Positions 7,931 to 16,303 of a stretch of DNA of 51,564 nt are shown here, piece after piece (positions within the stretch are counted from its first letter, which is position 1; the number at the start of each line of letters is the position of its first letter). The stretch is from Acetomicrobium thermoterrenum DSM 13490 (GTDB lineage Bacteria; Synergistota; Synergistia; Synergistales; Acetomicrobiaceae): assembly GCF_900107215.1 (NCBI RefSeq), contig NZ_FNPD01000013.1, positions 1-51,564 of the forward strand, written 5' to 3'. Made by a program: the position numbers and the translations under genes. The notes beneath the pieces were generated by a model. The model saw only the letters and a list, made by a program, of their open reading frames with translations. It did not search any database and was not told the DNA's origin.

Positions 7931-8458
7931 ATGGGTGTCGATAAGGTAGATTTGCAGGCTCTCTTTACCCTAAGTTACGGGCTATATATAGTGACGGGTA
8001 CCAGCGAAGGAAGGTTGAACGGTCAGATAGCAAATGCGTTGATGCAGGTTACTGCAGATCCCATATGCATGGTTGTAGCTTTGCACAAAGATAACTTGAC
8101 TACAGAGCTGGTAGAAAAGGGTAAGGCCTTCGGAGTGTCGGTTCTGGAAGAGGATACGCCAATGCCATTCATAGGGACTTTTGGGTTTAAATGCGGGAGA
8201 GATATAAATAAAATGACTCAGTGTCAATACAAGATTGGCGAAACAGGCGTGCCCTTGGTATTGGACCACGCCCTTGCCGTTATTGAGGCAAAGGTCATAG
8301 ATATAATTCCGGTATATACTCATAAGCTGTTCGTTGCAGAGGTTGTTTCAGCTGAGACCATAAAAAGCGGTACGCCCCTGACGTATGCCAATTATCGTTT
8401 GATAAAGGGGGGAAAGTCGCCCAAGAATGCGCCGACCTTTGTCTTCAACAAAGCGTAA
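7931..8458 (+). CDS. Flavin reductase-like (FMN-binding split-barrel) protein
   Basis: This 175-residue protein resembles the flavin-reductase/flavoredoxin domain found at the N-terminus of high-molecular-weight rubredoxins. Recognisable stretches are LSYGLYIVTGTSEGRLNGQI near the N-terminus, FGVSVLEED, and KSGTPLTYANYRLIKGGKSP near the end. It binds FMN and passes electrons from NAD(P)H to a partner such as a flavodiiron protein or rubredoxin. The usual C-terminal rubredoxin domain is absent here. ATG 7931 has AAAGGAGG about 7 nt upstream; longer upstream readings overlap ferritin. It is likely transcribed with ferritin. Confidence 0.85.
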   Translation: MGVDKVDLQALFTLSYGLYIVTGTSEGRLNGQIANALMQVTADPICMVVALHKDNLTTELVEKGKAFGVSVLEEDTPMPFIGTFGFKCGRDINKMTQCQYKIGETGVPLVLDHALAVIEAKVIDIIPVYTHKLFVAEVVSAETIKSGTPLTYANYRLIKGGKSPKNAPTFVFNKA

Positions 8459-8482
8459 TTATGAAATAAATGGGGTCCTCTT

Positions 8483-9322
8483 TTGCTTAAGGGTGAAATG
8501 AGTTTGTCTTTGGTCGAGTTTTTGGAAATGTTTTACGCCAAATATAATGATAAAGAGAAGGCAAAAGAGGACCCGGTCTATTTTTTGCATCGTTTTGATG
8601 ATATTCGTGCAAGGGAGATAATTGGGATTGTTGCTGCCTCCCTGGCCTTCGGGCGAGTTTCTCAGATCATAAAATCTATAGAGAAAGTCGTCGCCATAAT
8701 GGAAGATAATCCTAGAGATTTCCTTTTGAACGTGCCTGAGGATTATTTAATGGCGAAGCTCAAGGGATTTAAACATAGGTGGGTCAAGGGAAGCGATATT
8801 GTTAGCCTTTTGTATGCCTGCAAAATTTTGATCGCACGATATGGTTCGTTGGAGTCTCTCTATGAGCATTGCAAAGCTAGGGATTTGGATCCTGCGGTTA
8901 GTTTTGCTGTTGCCCTTAGAAATGCATCGCCTGAGGATATAAGCGTTCTAATCCCCGATCCAGGGAAAAATAGCCCGTGTAAGAGGCTCAGGCTTTTTTT
9001 GAAGTGGATGGTAAGAAAAGATAATGTAGATCCGGGGGGTTGGACAGTCGAGACACCTGCCGACCTGGTAGTTCCTTTAGATGTGCACATGTGGAAATTC
9101 GGAAAGGAATTGGGGTGGATTAAGAGGGCTTCTCCCGATGTAAAAGCAGCAATAGAGCTTACACAAGCCTTCAGGCTTTTTCGTCCCGATGATCCTTTAA
9201 GGTATGATTTTGCCCTATCCCATTTGGGCATGGAGGCCAAGGATTATCGTGAGGTCATTTCTGCCGTTAAGAAATTGAGTAAGACCTGTGATTGCGAAGG
9301 CAAGAGTCAGCCGTTAAATTAA
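8483..9322 (+). CDS. DUF2400 (TIGR02757) family protein
   Basis: This 279-residue protein matches the DUF2400/TIGR02757 family in overall pattern: DPVYFLHRFDDIRAREIIGI near the N-terminus, ASLAFGRVSQI, and the late PLDVHMWKFGKELGW block. The family is found in many bacteria and has no established function. The TTG at 8483 is used; an ATG six codons in (MSLSL) is an alternative, but its AAGGGTG sits too close. The gene follows the flavin-reductase gene by 24 bp and is followed by the RACo-like gene after 25 bp, so all are probably co-transcribed. Confidence 0.78.
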   Translation: MLKGEMSLSLVEFLEMFYAKYNDKEKAKEDPVYFLHRFDDIRAREIIGIVAASLAFGRVSQIIKSIEKVVAIMEDNPRDFLLNVPEDYLMAKLKGFKHRWVKGSDIVSLLYACKILIARYGSLESLYEHCKARDLDPAVSFAVALRNASPEDISVLIPDPGKNSPCKRLRLFLKWMVRKDNVDPGGWTVETPADLVVPLDVHMWKFGKELGWIKRASPDVKAAIELTQAFRLFRPDDPLRYDFALSHLGMEAKDYREVISAVKKLSKTCDCEGKSQPLN

Positions 9323-9347
9323 AAGCTGCAAAGGGGTCTTTAACGAA

Positions 9348-11180
9348 ATGGACAAAAAGTTTCCCGAGTTATGCGATGTCATATATACATATCAAGGAAT
9401 CACTAGAAAGGTTACTGTAAAACCGGATACGTCACTGCTCGATGCTTTGATCTCTGCCGGCATCGTTGTAGACGCAGCTTGCGGAGGTCATGGAAAATGC
9501 GGACAATGTCGCGTCTTGGCCAGAGGGGCTTTGACAGAACCATCTGATGAAGAGGTTGATAAATTAGGGCCTGAGATCTTAGCTCTGGGCTGGCGGCTTG
9601 CCTGCCAGGCTTTTGTTAAAGGCAATGTTGAGGTTATTGTAGACGATTTTAAAACTGACTCGCGTAGCAAGCTCATCGATTCCGCCTTTTTCGAGAAAAA
9701 TTTCATTTTACACCATCCTTCCGTAATGGAAGAAAAAGTGAACCTTCGCTGGGATGATCTAACGGCAGGGAGTGTGAGTGAAGCCCTTGCTAAAGCATTG
9801 GGAAAGGACGAATTGAAGATAAGGCCGGAAGCATTGCAGGAGCTGTCAATATATTGGGAAGAAGGGGAGGGCTGGAGGGGCAGTATGGTTAAAATTGACG
9901 AAGAGTATGTGGCGATTTTTTCTGGGCATGAGGAAAAACCCCTTTGTGCCTTCGTCTGTGATGTTGGCACTACGGCTATTTCTATCGTTCTGTTAAATTT
10001 GAAGATCGGCAAGATACTTTCGCGTCGCACTATTGCGAATCCTCAGAGGAGTTTTGGAGCGGATATTATTTCTCGCATCTCTAAAGCGATAAACTCAAAA
10101 GATTTATTAAAGATGCAAACAATGTTGATCGACTCCATCGCCATGTCGATGCGACAGTGTTTAGAAGAGACAAATATATCTAAGGAAAGGGTATTTGAGA
10201 TTTTGATTTTGGGCAACACTGTTATGGAACATCTCTTTTGGGGGATATCCCCTAAACCTCTAGCCAGGACTCCCTATGTGCCGGTCTTTAAGAACATCTT
10301 AAGTTCCGAAGGTTTCAGGTTTTCGGCACTGCCAATGCACCCTTCTGGTCGGATTTGGTCGATGCCTATAGTCGATAAGTTCGTGGGCGGAGATATGGTC
10401 TCCTTGCTTTTTGAGTTGATTTCTCTAGGTCCAAAAATTCCATGCCTCGTGATAGACCTTGGAACGAATGGGGAAATAGGGCTGATTTTGGATGAGAAAA
10501 TATTTATCACTTCCGCAGCAGCCGGGCCTGCCTTTGAGGGTGGTGCGATCTCCTGTGGAACGGTTGCAACCGATGGAGCGATTTATTTTCTCGAGGAAGA
10601 TGGCGAACATGGCATAAAGGCACTGACAATAGGAGAAGGGATTGCCAAAGGACTATGTGGGAGCGGAGTTATAAGCGCAGTTGCCCTATTTAAAAAAATG
10701 GGATTGATAGATGATACAGGAAGGATCAAAGACCCAGACGAGATAGGAGAAAAAGCGATAGCCTCGCTGATAGTGAGAGAAGAAGGCAGGCGAAAAATAA
10801 TGATCGCCGATGGCATAGCCCTGACCCAATCTGATATTAGACAGGTTCAGCTGGCGAAGGGGGCGATCTCTGCCGCCATAGATTTGATATTGGAAAAGGC
10901 CTGCTTGAGCGGCGAATCATTAAGCGCTGTTTACCTAGCGGGGGCCTTTGGAAACTACCTAAACCCCGAAGATGTTATTGATATAGGCCTGTTGCCAAAG
11001 GATCTTACGGGTGAGGTCAAGTGTCTCGGAAACGCTGCATTGAGCGGGGGAGTCAGGTTTGTATTGGGTGGAAGAGAGTCTTTTAAGGCCTTGGATCGTA
11101 TCTTATCTAAAATTGAATTCATCGATATAGAAAAAGAAAATTTTAACGAAAAATTTTTGTCGAAGCTGACGTATCTCTGA
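9348..11180 (+). CDS. RACo-like 2Fe-2S/ASKHA protein (reductive activator of corrinoid proteins)
   Basis: The N-terminal domain is a plant-type 2Fe-2S ferredoxin (C45, C51, C54 and C86; motif CGGHGKCGQC). It is followed by a linker and a DUF4445/ASKHA ATPase domain (CDVGTTAIS, later LGTNGEIGL, GAAFEGG-like and AGAFGNYLNPED segments), 610 residues in total. Proteins of this build reduce inactive Co(II) corrinoid proteins to Co(I) using ATP, as in acetogens and in methyltransferase systems. No corrinoid protein or methyltransferase is encoded in the window, so its partner is unknown. The start ATG 9348 has a moderate site (AAGGGGTC) upstream. Confidence 0.85.
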   Translation: MDKKFPELCDVIYTYQGITRKVTVKPDTSLLDALISAGIVVDAACGGHGKCGQCRVLARGALTEPSDEEVDKLGPEILALGWRLACQAFVKGNVEVIVDDFKTDSRSKLIDSAFFEKNFILHHPSVMEEKVNLRWDDLTAGSVSEALAKALGKDELKIRPEALQELSIYWEEGEGWRGSMVKIDEEYVAIFSGHEEKPLCAFVCDVGTTAISIVLLNLKIGKILSRRTIANPQRSFGADIISRISKAINSKDLLKMQTMLIDSIAMSMRQCLEETNISKERVFEILILGNTVMEHLFWGISPKPLARTPYVPVFKNILSSEGFRFSALPMHPSGRIWSMPIVDKFVGGDMVSLLFELISLGPKIPCLVIDLGTNGEIGLILDEKIFITSAAAGPAFEGGAISCGTVATDGAIYFLEEDGEHGIKALTIGEGIAKGLCGSGVISAVALFKKMGLIDDTGRIKDPDEIGEKAIASLIVREEGRRKIMIADGIALTQSDIRQVQLAKGAISAAIDLILEKACLSGESLSAVYLAGAFGNYLNPEDVIDIGLLPKDLTGEVKCLGNAALSGGVRFVLGGRESFKALDRILSKIEFIDIEKENFNEKFLSKLTYL

Positions 11181-11219
11181 TAATCTCGAATAGAGTTTTG
11201 AAAGACCAAATTTTTTTTC

Positions 11220-11254
11220 TTGACAAATAGGAAATAAAGTACCATAATTCCTAT
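11220..11254 (+). promoter_or_regulatory. Promoter and palindromic operator of the Rrf2-hcp operon
   Basis: TTGACA (11220-11225) and CATAAT (11243-11248) are separated by exactly 17 bp. The stretch 11228-11253 is an imperfect 26-bp palindrome centred on GTAC, with perfect outer arms TAGGAA and TTCCTA. It covers the spacer and the -10 box, a good position for repression by the Rrf2 protein encoded immediately downstream. Confidence 0.8.
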
Positions 11255-11274
11255 ATAGGAAGGGAGGTCGAAGG

Positions 11275-11727
11275 ATGAAGGGTGGAGTGGTACAAATCTC
11301 ACAAGCTGCATCGATTGCACTGCACGGAATGGGAATACTTGCACTGCAGGGAAGGAGAATAAGTGTAAGGGAGCTTTCAGAGATGATATCCGTATCCGAA
11401 CCACATGCAGCGAAGGTCTTTCAAAGGTTGACCAGGGCCGGATTAGTAAATTCCCTGCGTGGTCCAAGCGGAGGCTTCGAACTTGCTATTCCCGCTTCAA
11501 AAATAACCCTCTACGAGGTTTATGAAGCCATAGAGGGAAAGCCTTCGTCAGACTATTGCTTGATAAATAAAAAAAATTGTCCCTTTGGGAGCTGTATTTT
11601 TGGAGGAATGCTCAAAAGAATTAACGAAGAGTTTATAAAATATCTATCCAGCAGGACTTTAGCTGACTTAGTAAGGAGTGATCTTTTCGATGAAACAAAG
11701 GGTATTGCGAAGAGTAATAAACATTGA
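11275..11727 (+). CDS. Rrf2-family Fe-S transcriptional regulator
   Basis: This 150-residue Rrf2 protein has the N-terminal winged helix (ISVRELSEMISVSEPHAAKV, then GLVNSLRGPSGGF) and three cysteines, C95, C102 and C107. Their place and spacing are those of the cluster-binding cysteines of NsrR/IscR. NsrR-type members sense nitric oxide through an Fe-S cluster and commonly control hcp, which lies two genes downstream. The palindrome in its own promoter suggests autoregulation. GGGAGG precedes ATG 11275. Its 3' end overlaps the next gene by 38 bp. The signal (NO, redox or Fe-S status) is inferred from context. Confidence 0.9.
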   Translation: MKGGVVQISQAASIALHGMGILALQGRRISVRELSEMISVSEPHAAKVFQRLTRAGLVNSLRGPSGGFELAIPASKITLYEVYEAIEGKPSSDYCLINKKNCPFGSCIFGGMLKRINEEFIKYLSSRTLADLVRSDLFDETKGIAKSNKH

Positions 11728-12448
11728 TGAGGATAAGTGTGACGGATGTGGCCTTTGTGCCGAAGCCTGTCATGAGGGCGCAATAGTCATAGAAGACGGG
11801 AAGGCCAAGCTCAGAAACGAGTCTTACTGCGATGGCTTGGGAGACTGTATCGGTGAATGCCCGAAGGAGGCCATATCCTTTGAGTTGAGGGAAGCTGAAG
11901 AATACACAAGAGTTACAGATGAACCAAGTCGTGGGAAAAACCTCCTTCCCTGCGGGTGCCCAGGAAGCAATGTTATGGATATTCGTCATAATGGCAATAA
12001 AAGAATGTCAGAAAGCTTGGAACAGGGCGTCGCCGATGACAATTCTAGGCTTTTGAACTGGCCAATTCAGCTTAAGTTGTTACCGATAAATGCACCGTAT
12101 TTGAAAAGATCTTCTATCGTGTTGGCTGCGGATTGCACGGGATTTTCGTTATACAGTTTTCAAAAGACGATATTGAAAGACGATGAAAGAGTTTTGCTCA
12201 TAGGTTGTCCCAAACTAGATGATGCCGAGCTTTATAGGCAGAAATTAGCTCAAATTATTGAGGTAAATCAGACGCCCGAAATAACTGTAATAATTATGGA
12301 AGTGCCTTGCTGTGGGGGATTATGGAGAATAGCGGAATCCGTTGCAAGCGAAGTTAATCGGGATATAGTTTTAAATAAAATAGTGATTGGAATCGATGGT
12401 AACATTAAAGATAAAGAAACAATTAAATATAGATACAAAGCAAATTAA
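11690..12448 (+). CDS. Ferredoxin-domain protein linked to Hcp
   Basis: This protein of about 252 residues begins with a two-cluster ferredoxin domain. The first set is C17, C20, C23, C27; the second, in CDGLGDCIGECP, is C47, C53, C57. The remaining part has further cysteine motifs (LPCGCPGS, IGCPKLDD and VPCCGGLW) that could bind another metal centre. Proteins of this type often sit beside hcp in strict anaerobes and probably feed it electrons. ATG 11690 has AAGGAGTGA upstream and overlaps the rrf2 end; an upstream ATG at 11678 is less well placed. It lies 15 bp before hcp. Confidence 0.85.
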   Translation: MKQRVLRRVINIDEDKCDGCGLCAEACHEGAIVIEDGKAKLRNESYCDGLGDCIGECPKEAISFELREAEEYTRVTDEPSRGKNLLPCGCPGSNVMDIRHNGNKRMSESLEQGVADDNSRLLNWPIQLKLLPINAPYLKRSSIVLAADCTGFSLYSFQKTILKDDERVLLIGCPKLDDAELYRQKLAQIIEVNQTPEITVIIMEVPCCGGLWRIAESVASEVNRDIVLNKIVIGIDGNIKDKETIKYRYKAN

Positions 12449-12463
12449 AAAGGGGGAGTAGGT

Positions 12464-14110
12464 ATGTTTTGTTATCAATGCGAACAGACAGCACAAGGGA
12501 GTGGTTGTACTAATTTTGGCGTATGTGGCAAAAGCCCCGAGGTAGCGGATCTTCAGGACCTGCTCATACACGTCGCTAAAGGTATTTCCATGTACGCTCA
12601 CAGGGCGCGAGCTTTAGGTGCGTCCGACGAAGAAATCGATTCATTAGTAATAGAATCTTTATTTACTACGGTGACTAATGTTAACTTCGACGTGGATCGC
12701 ATGGAACAAATGATCCGTAAGGCGGAAAAGATAAGGGAAAAGGCTCGAAATCTTTACCTCATTGCAGCAAAGGAAAAGGGAATAACGCCGGATGAGCTAA
12801 ACGGGCCGGCGACATTTGAGCTGGCAAAAGACCGATCGGGACTATTAACTCAAGGAGAAAAGGTCAATCCCGAATCGCGAGCTCAGCGATGGGGAGATGT
12901 GATAGGGGGACTACACGACCTTATCTTGTTTGGCCTAAAGGGGAGCGCAGCCTACGCAGATCATGCCCAGATTTTGGGCAAAAAAAGCGAGGAGATTTAT
13001 GGGGGATTTCATGCTTTCATGGACTACCTCTCCAAAGATAGCTTTACGGAAGAGGAATTATTGCAAAAGGCTATCGAATTTGGGAACTTTAATATAAAGG
13101 TAATGGAGCTTCTGGATGAAGCCAATACCGAAGCCTATGGTCATCCCGAACCTACCAAAGTAAGGGTAACCCCTGTAAAGGGAAAGGCAATACTTGTTTC
13201 CGGTCATGACTTGAGGGATTTGGATCTTCTCTTAAAACAAACGGAGGGCAAGGGCATAAGCGTCTATACTCACGGAGAGATGCTTCCTTGCTTAGCCTAT
13301 CCGAAACTCAAAAAATATTCTCATCTTGTAGGAAACTATGGAAGTGCCTGGCAGAATCAGCGAAGTGAATTCGATGAATTTCCTGGTGCAATTTTGATGA
13401 CGACCAACTGCATTCAAAAACCAAAGGATTCTTACAAGGATCGAATTTTTACCACAGGTCTGGTGGCTTGGCCGGGGGTACGCCACATTGGTCCCGATAA
13501 GGACTTTTCTCCCCTTATTGAGGCAGCGCTTGCCCAGCCCGGTTTCGCCGAAGATGGACCAGAACATTACATTACCATAGGTTTTGCCAGAAATACCGTG
13601 CTCTCCGTAGCCGATAAGGTCATTGATTTGGTCAAGCAGGGGAAGATCCGACACTTCTTCCTTATCGGTGGTTGCGATGGGGCAAAGCCAGGGCGTAATT
13701 ATTACACTGAATTTGCAACTAGCGTACCAAATGACTGTCTTATCTTGACCTTAGCATGCGGCAAATATCGCTTCAATAAGTTGGAGTTTGGCGATATTGA
13801 GGGCATCCCGAGGTTGCTCGACATGGGGCAGTGCAACGACGCATATTCGGCTATAGTCGTAGCTAAAGCACTTGCCGATGCCTTTGAGACGGATGTCAAC
13901 AGCCTTCCTTTATCGCTCATCTTATCGTGGTACGAGCAAAAGGCCGTTTGTATTTTGTTGTCCCTTATCGCCCTTGGAATCAAAAATATGCGCCTTGGCC
14001 CAACCCTTCCTGCCTTTTTAAAGCCCAAAGTGATTTCCTACTTGAGCGAAAATTTGGGTCTCAAACCTATCACTACTCCGGCAGAGGATTTAAAAGCCAT
14101 ACTGGGCTAA
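12464..14110 (+). CDS. hcp: Hybrid cluster protein (hydroxylamine reductase)
   Basis: This 548-residue protein has the anaerobe-type N-terminal Fe-S motif C-x2-C-x8-C-x5-C (C3, C6, C15, C21). Its hybrid-cluster region includes YTHGEMLPC, TTNCIQKP, GGCDGAKPGR and TLACGKYRFN. Hcp reduces NO or hydroxylamine and protects against nitrosative stress in the cytoplasm. GGGGGAG gives a good ribosome binding site. It is the last gene of the Rrf2-ferredoxin-Hcp operon and is followed by a strong terminator. Confidence 0.96.
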   Translation: MFCYQCEQTAQGSGCTNFGVCGKSPEVADLQDLLIHVAKGISMYAHRARALGASDEEIDSLVIESLFTTVTNVNFDVDRMEQMIRKAEKIREKARNLYLIAAKEKGITPDELNGPATFELAKDRSGLLTQGEKVNPESRAQRWGDVIGGLHDLILFGLKGSAAYADHAQILGKKSEEIYGGFHAFMDYLSKDSFTEEELLQKAIEFGNFNIKVMELLDEANTEAYGHPEPTKVRVTPVKGKAILVSGHDLRDLDLLLKQTEGKGISVYTHGEMLPCLAYPKLKKYSHLVGNYGSAWQNQRSEFDEFPGAILMTTNCIQKPKDSYKDRIFTTGLVAWPGVRHIGPDKDFSPLIEAALAQPGFAEDGPEHYITIGFARNTVLSVADKVIDLVKQGKIRHFFLIGGCDGAKPGRNYYTEFATSVPNDCLILTLACGKYRFNKLEFGDIEGIPRLLDMGQCNDAYSAIVVAKALADAFETDVNSLPLSLILSWYEQKAVCILLSLIALGIKNMRLGPTLPAFLKPKVISYLSENLGLKPITTPAEDLKAILG

Positions 14111-14134
14111 ACACAAGTCACCTACTGTTCCTAT

Positions 14135-14169
14135 ACAAAAGAGGCAAGTTACTAACTTGCCTCTTTTGT
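14135..14169 (+). terminator. Terminator after hcp
   Basis: A perfect 16-bp stem (ACAAAAGAGGCAAGTT at 14135-14150 with its complement at 14154-14169) around a 3-nt loop is A-rich upstream and T-rich downstream. It ends the hcp operon and isolates it from the GntR locus. Its AAAAGAGGC arm resembles that of the terminator at 1787. Confidence 0.88.
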
Positions 14170-14292
14170 ATTCTTAAATAGGTATCAATTAGCGTGCCCG
14201 GATTCTTACCGTCGCCAATTACGAGAAGAATTATATCAATACTAGTGACTAAAGTGACATATATGTATTTTGTATTCTTTTATTAATGCCTA

Positions 14293-14321
14293 TTGCAAAA
14301 ATAATGCAGCGATGATAAATT
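14293..14321 (+). promoter_or_regulatory. Putative promoter of the GntR/lyase operon
   Basis: TTGCAA (14293-14298) and TAAATT (14316-14321) are spaced by 17 bp, 76 bp before the gntR start. The AT-rich region from 14170 to 14396 holds no gene. AGTGAC occurs twice with 9-bp periodicity (14244 and 14253), which could be a regulator contact but is weak evidence. Confidence 0.45.
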
Positions 14322-14396
14322 GAGTGTCAATAATTGAATACATCCGAATTCGACCTTCGATTATAAAAAGTATGCTCTTATGAAAAAGGGGGTTAA

Positions 14397-15104
14397 GTGA
14401 AAACATTGGACAATGCAAGGAGTATTCAAGAGCGGTTCTCATTACCAAGTAGACTGCCATATAAAAACATTACTATGGCAGTACGAGAACGCTTGATGAT
14501 GGAGCTTTTGTTTTCTAACAAATATGAGCCGGGTGAATGGATTAATGAATCGGTTATAGCCAATGAACTAAACATAAGCAAAGCGCCTATTAGGGAAGCC
14601 TTAAGGGAGTTAGCAGCAATTGGATTAGTGCAGATAGTACCTCACAAGGGAGCTCGTGTAACAGAATTTACAAAACGAGACATGGAAGAAATCTATACCA
14701 TTAGATATATGTTAGAGGAATGCATTTTTAAGGATATTATCGTTCGGGATGCAGTAACAGAGGATGATATTAATCACCTTAATGGGATTGCTCAAAAGAT
14801 GAAGATGATCGCTATGAGTGATAAGTCTAAGGAGTTAATATTGGGTAATTTTCTCGAGAAAGACCTTGAATTTCACAAATATCTTTGGCTTAAAGCGGAC
14901 CTCAAATGGACAGTAAAAATGCTTTTAGATATATATCTTTTGCTCATTTTGGGAATATATAAATTTTTACTGGATGCTAACTTAACTGAAACAGCAGAAT
15001 ATCACTTTAGAATTATAGATTACATAAAGGCCAAGGATATTGATAAATTCAAAAAAGATAGGTCAGAAAGCTATTATGCTTTAAGAAGATGCACTAGTGA
15101 TTAA
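14397..15104 (+). CDS. GntR-family (FadR/FCD-type) transcriptional regulator
   Basis: This 235-residue protein has a GntR winged helix (GEWINESVIANELNISKAPI, REALRELAAIGLVQIVPHKG) and an all-helical FCD effector domain. The FCD histidines and acids expected for metal or ligand binding include the E-FHKYLW and E-YHFRIIDYI segments. Such regulators respond to organic acids and control adjacent catabolic genes. The GTG start at 14397 has AAGGGGG upstream. It is co-directional with the lyase gene 16 bp downstream and most likely senses the acid, or an intermediate, handled by this operon. The ligand is unknown. Confidence 0.9.
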   Translation: MKTLDNARSIQERFSLPSRLPYKNITMAVRERLMMELLFSNKYEPGEWINESVIANELNISKAPIREALRELAAIGLVQIVPHKGARVTEFTKRDMEEIYTIRYMLEECIFKDIIVRDAVTEDDINHLNGIAQKMKMIAMSDKSKELILGNFLEKDLEFHKYLWLKADLKWTVKMLLDIYLLLILGIYKFLLDANLTETAEYHFRIIDYIKAKDIDKFKKDRSESYYALRRCTSD

Positions 15105-15120
15105 AGGGGGGGTTTATTAA

Positions 15121-15996
15121 ATGGATAAAATGACGAGCAGATTACGTAAACTTCTTTCTAGGGACCAAATACTTGTTGCGCCAGGAGCTCACGATCCTCT
15201 TGTGGCGAAGATAATCGAAAAAGAAGGTTTTGAGGCAGTGTATATGACTGGTTATGGGACCTCGGCAAGTGTGTTAGGGCAACCAGATGTCGGACTCTTG
15301 ACGCAAACAGAAATGGCAATTAGAGCTGCGAACTTAGTTGAGGCAGTAAATATACCTGTCATTGCCGATGCAGATACAGGATATGGAAATGCCATTAATG
15401 TTCAACGGACCGTGCGCTTATACGAAAAAGCAGGGGTTGCCTGTATTCAACTTGAGGATCAAGTAGCTCCAAAAAAGTGTGGTCACATGCTGGGTAGGGA
15501 AATCATTTCGCAGGATGAGATGGTTGGAAAGATTAAAGCGGCCTGTGATGCCAGAGTTGATGACGACCTTATGATAATGGCAAGAACAGATGCCCGCACT
15601 AATTTTGGAATAGATGCGGCCATAGAAAGAGGCTTAGCTTACGAAGCAGCAGGTGCAGATATTATTTTTATAGAATCTCCAGAGTCTATTGAAGAAATGC
15701 AGAAGGTAACATCAAGTTTTAATGTGCCCGTGTTGGCCAATATGCTTGAACATGGGAGGACTCCGTTATTAACGGCAAAAGAACTCGAGGACCTGGGGTA
15801 TGACTTAGTGATCTTCTGTGTAGCCTCTACATATGTTATCGCAAAGGCGGTTACTAAATTGATGAAGGAACTTAAAACTACGGGGACCACTGCTGGCATG
15901 CTCGACGACATGATTCCCTTTAACGAATTTAATGAGCTTGTTGGGTTGAATATTATTAGAGAGAAAGAAAAGGAATATGCTACAGGAAGGGATTAA
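15121..15996 (+). CDS. Isocitrate lyase/PEP mutase-family C-C lyase (first paralogue)
   Basis: This 291-residue TIM-barrel protein of the isocitrate lyase/PEP mutase superfamily keeps the Mg-binding acids (D83, D85, E112) and the lyase active-site loop KKCGH (119-122 CGH region). A cysteine at that position is typical of lyases that split 2-hydroxyacids, such as 2-methylisocitrate or 2,3-dimethylmalate, and not of PEP mutase. The pocket segment is LANMLEHGRTP (N210, E213), between the 2-methylisocitrate and dimethylmalate lyase patterns. It probably releases pyruvate or glyoxylate plus a second acid. The AAAGGGGGG ribosome site is strong. A paralogue lies at 19669. Confidence 0.85.
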   Translation: MDKMTSRLRKLLSRDQILVAPGAHDPLVAKIIEKEGFEAVYMTGYGTSASVLGQPDVGLLTQTEMAIRAANLVEAVNIPVIADADTGYGNAINVQRTVRLYEKAGVACIQLEDQVAPKKCGHMLGREIISQDEMVGKIKAACDARVDDDLMIMARTDARTNFGIDAAIERGLAYEAAGADIIFIESPESIEEMQKVTSSFNVPVLANMLEHGRTPLLTAKELEDLGYDLVIFCVASTYVIAKAVTKLMKELKTTGTTAGMLDDMIPFNEFNELVGLNIIREKEKEYATGRD

Positions 15997-16044
15997 TGTA
16001 GCATTTAAGCACTAACAATATATAGTGAAGGAGGTATATTGATA

Positions 16045-16281
16045 ATGGAGCAGATTAAAGATCCTATGAATTGGAAGGTATGGGGTAGGTTTATATTGCT
16101 ATACATTTTACTTGTACCATGGTATTTCCCGAAGGGCATAGGAGAAAAATTGGTCCTCGGCATACCTCTTTGGGCTCTGTTAATTATCGTCTTTCTCGTA
16201 TGTTTGGTGTTATCAATCATTGACGTTACAAGGAATCATTGGAATTTGGAAGCTTTTATTTCCAAGGAAGATAAGAGTTAG
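16045..16281 (+). CDS. Small membrane protein, DUF3311-like symporter companion
   Basis: This 78-residue protein has two predicted membrane segments (about residues 13-28 and 40-61). Its WYFPKG...GIPLWALLI pattern is typical of DUF3311-like small proteins encoded directly before sodium:solute symporters. It probably acts as an accessory subunit of the transporter that starts 22 bp downstream. ATG 16045 has AAGGAGGT (16028-16035) with a 9-nt spacing; an in-frame TTG at 16039 is too close. Family assignment is by pattern and position. Confidence 0.75.
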   Translation: MEQIKDPMNWKVWGRFILLYILLVPWYFPKGIGEKLVLGIPLWALLIIVFLVCLVLSIIDVTRNHWNLEAFISKEDKS

Positions 16282-16303
16282 AGAGTTAAGGAGGGGATGA
16301 TAA

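Noticed and set aside
14164..14279. Direct repeat TTTTGTATTCTT (14164 and 14268)
   Set aside because: A single 12-nt AT-rich repeat with one copy inside the hcp terminator; no further copies or mobile-element signs were seen.
14380..14400. Six-codon leader peptide overlapping the gntR start
   Set aside because: ATG to TGA is in frame, but it lies on the Shine-Dalgarno region and is most simply a coincidence of the AAAAAGGGGG stretch.
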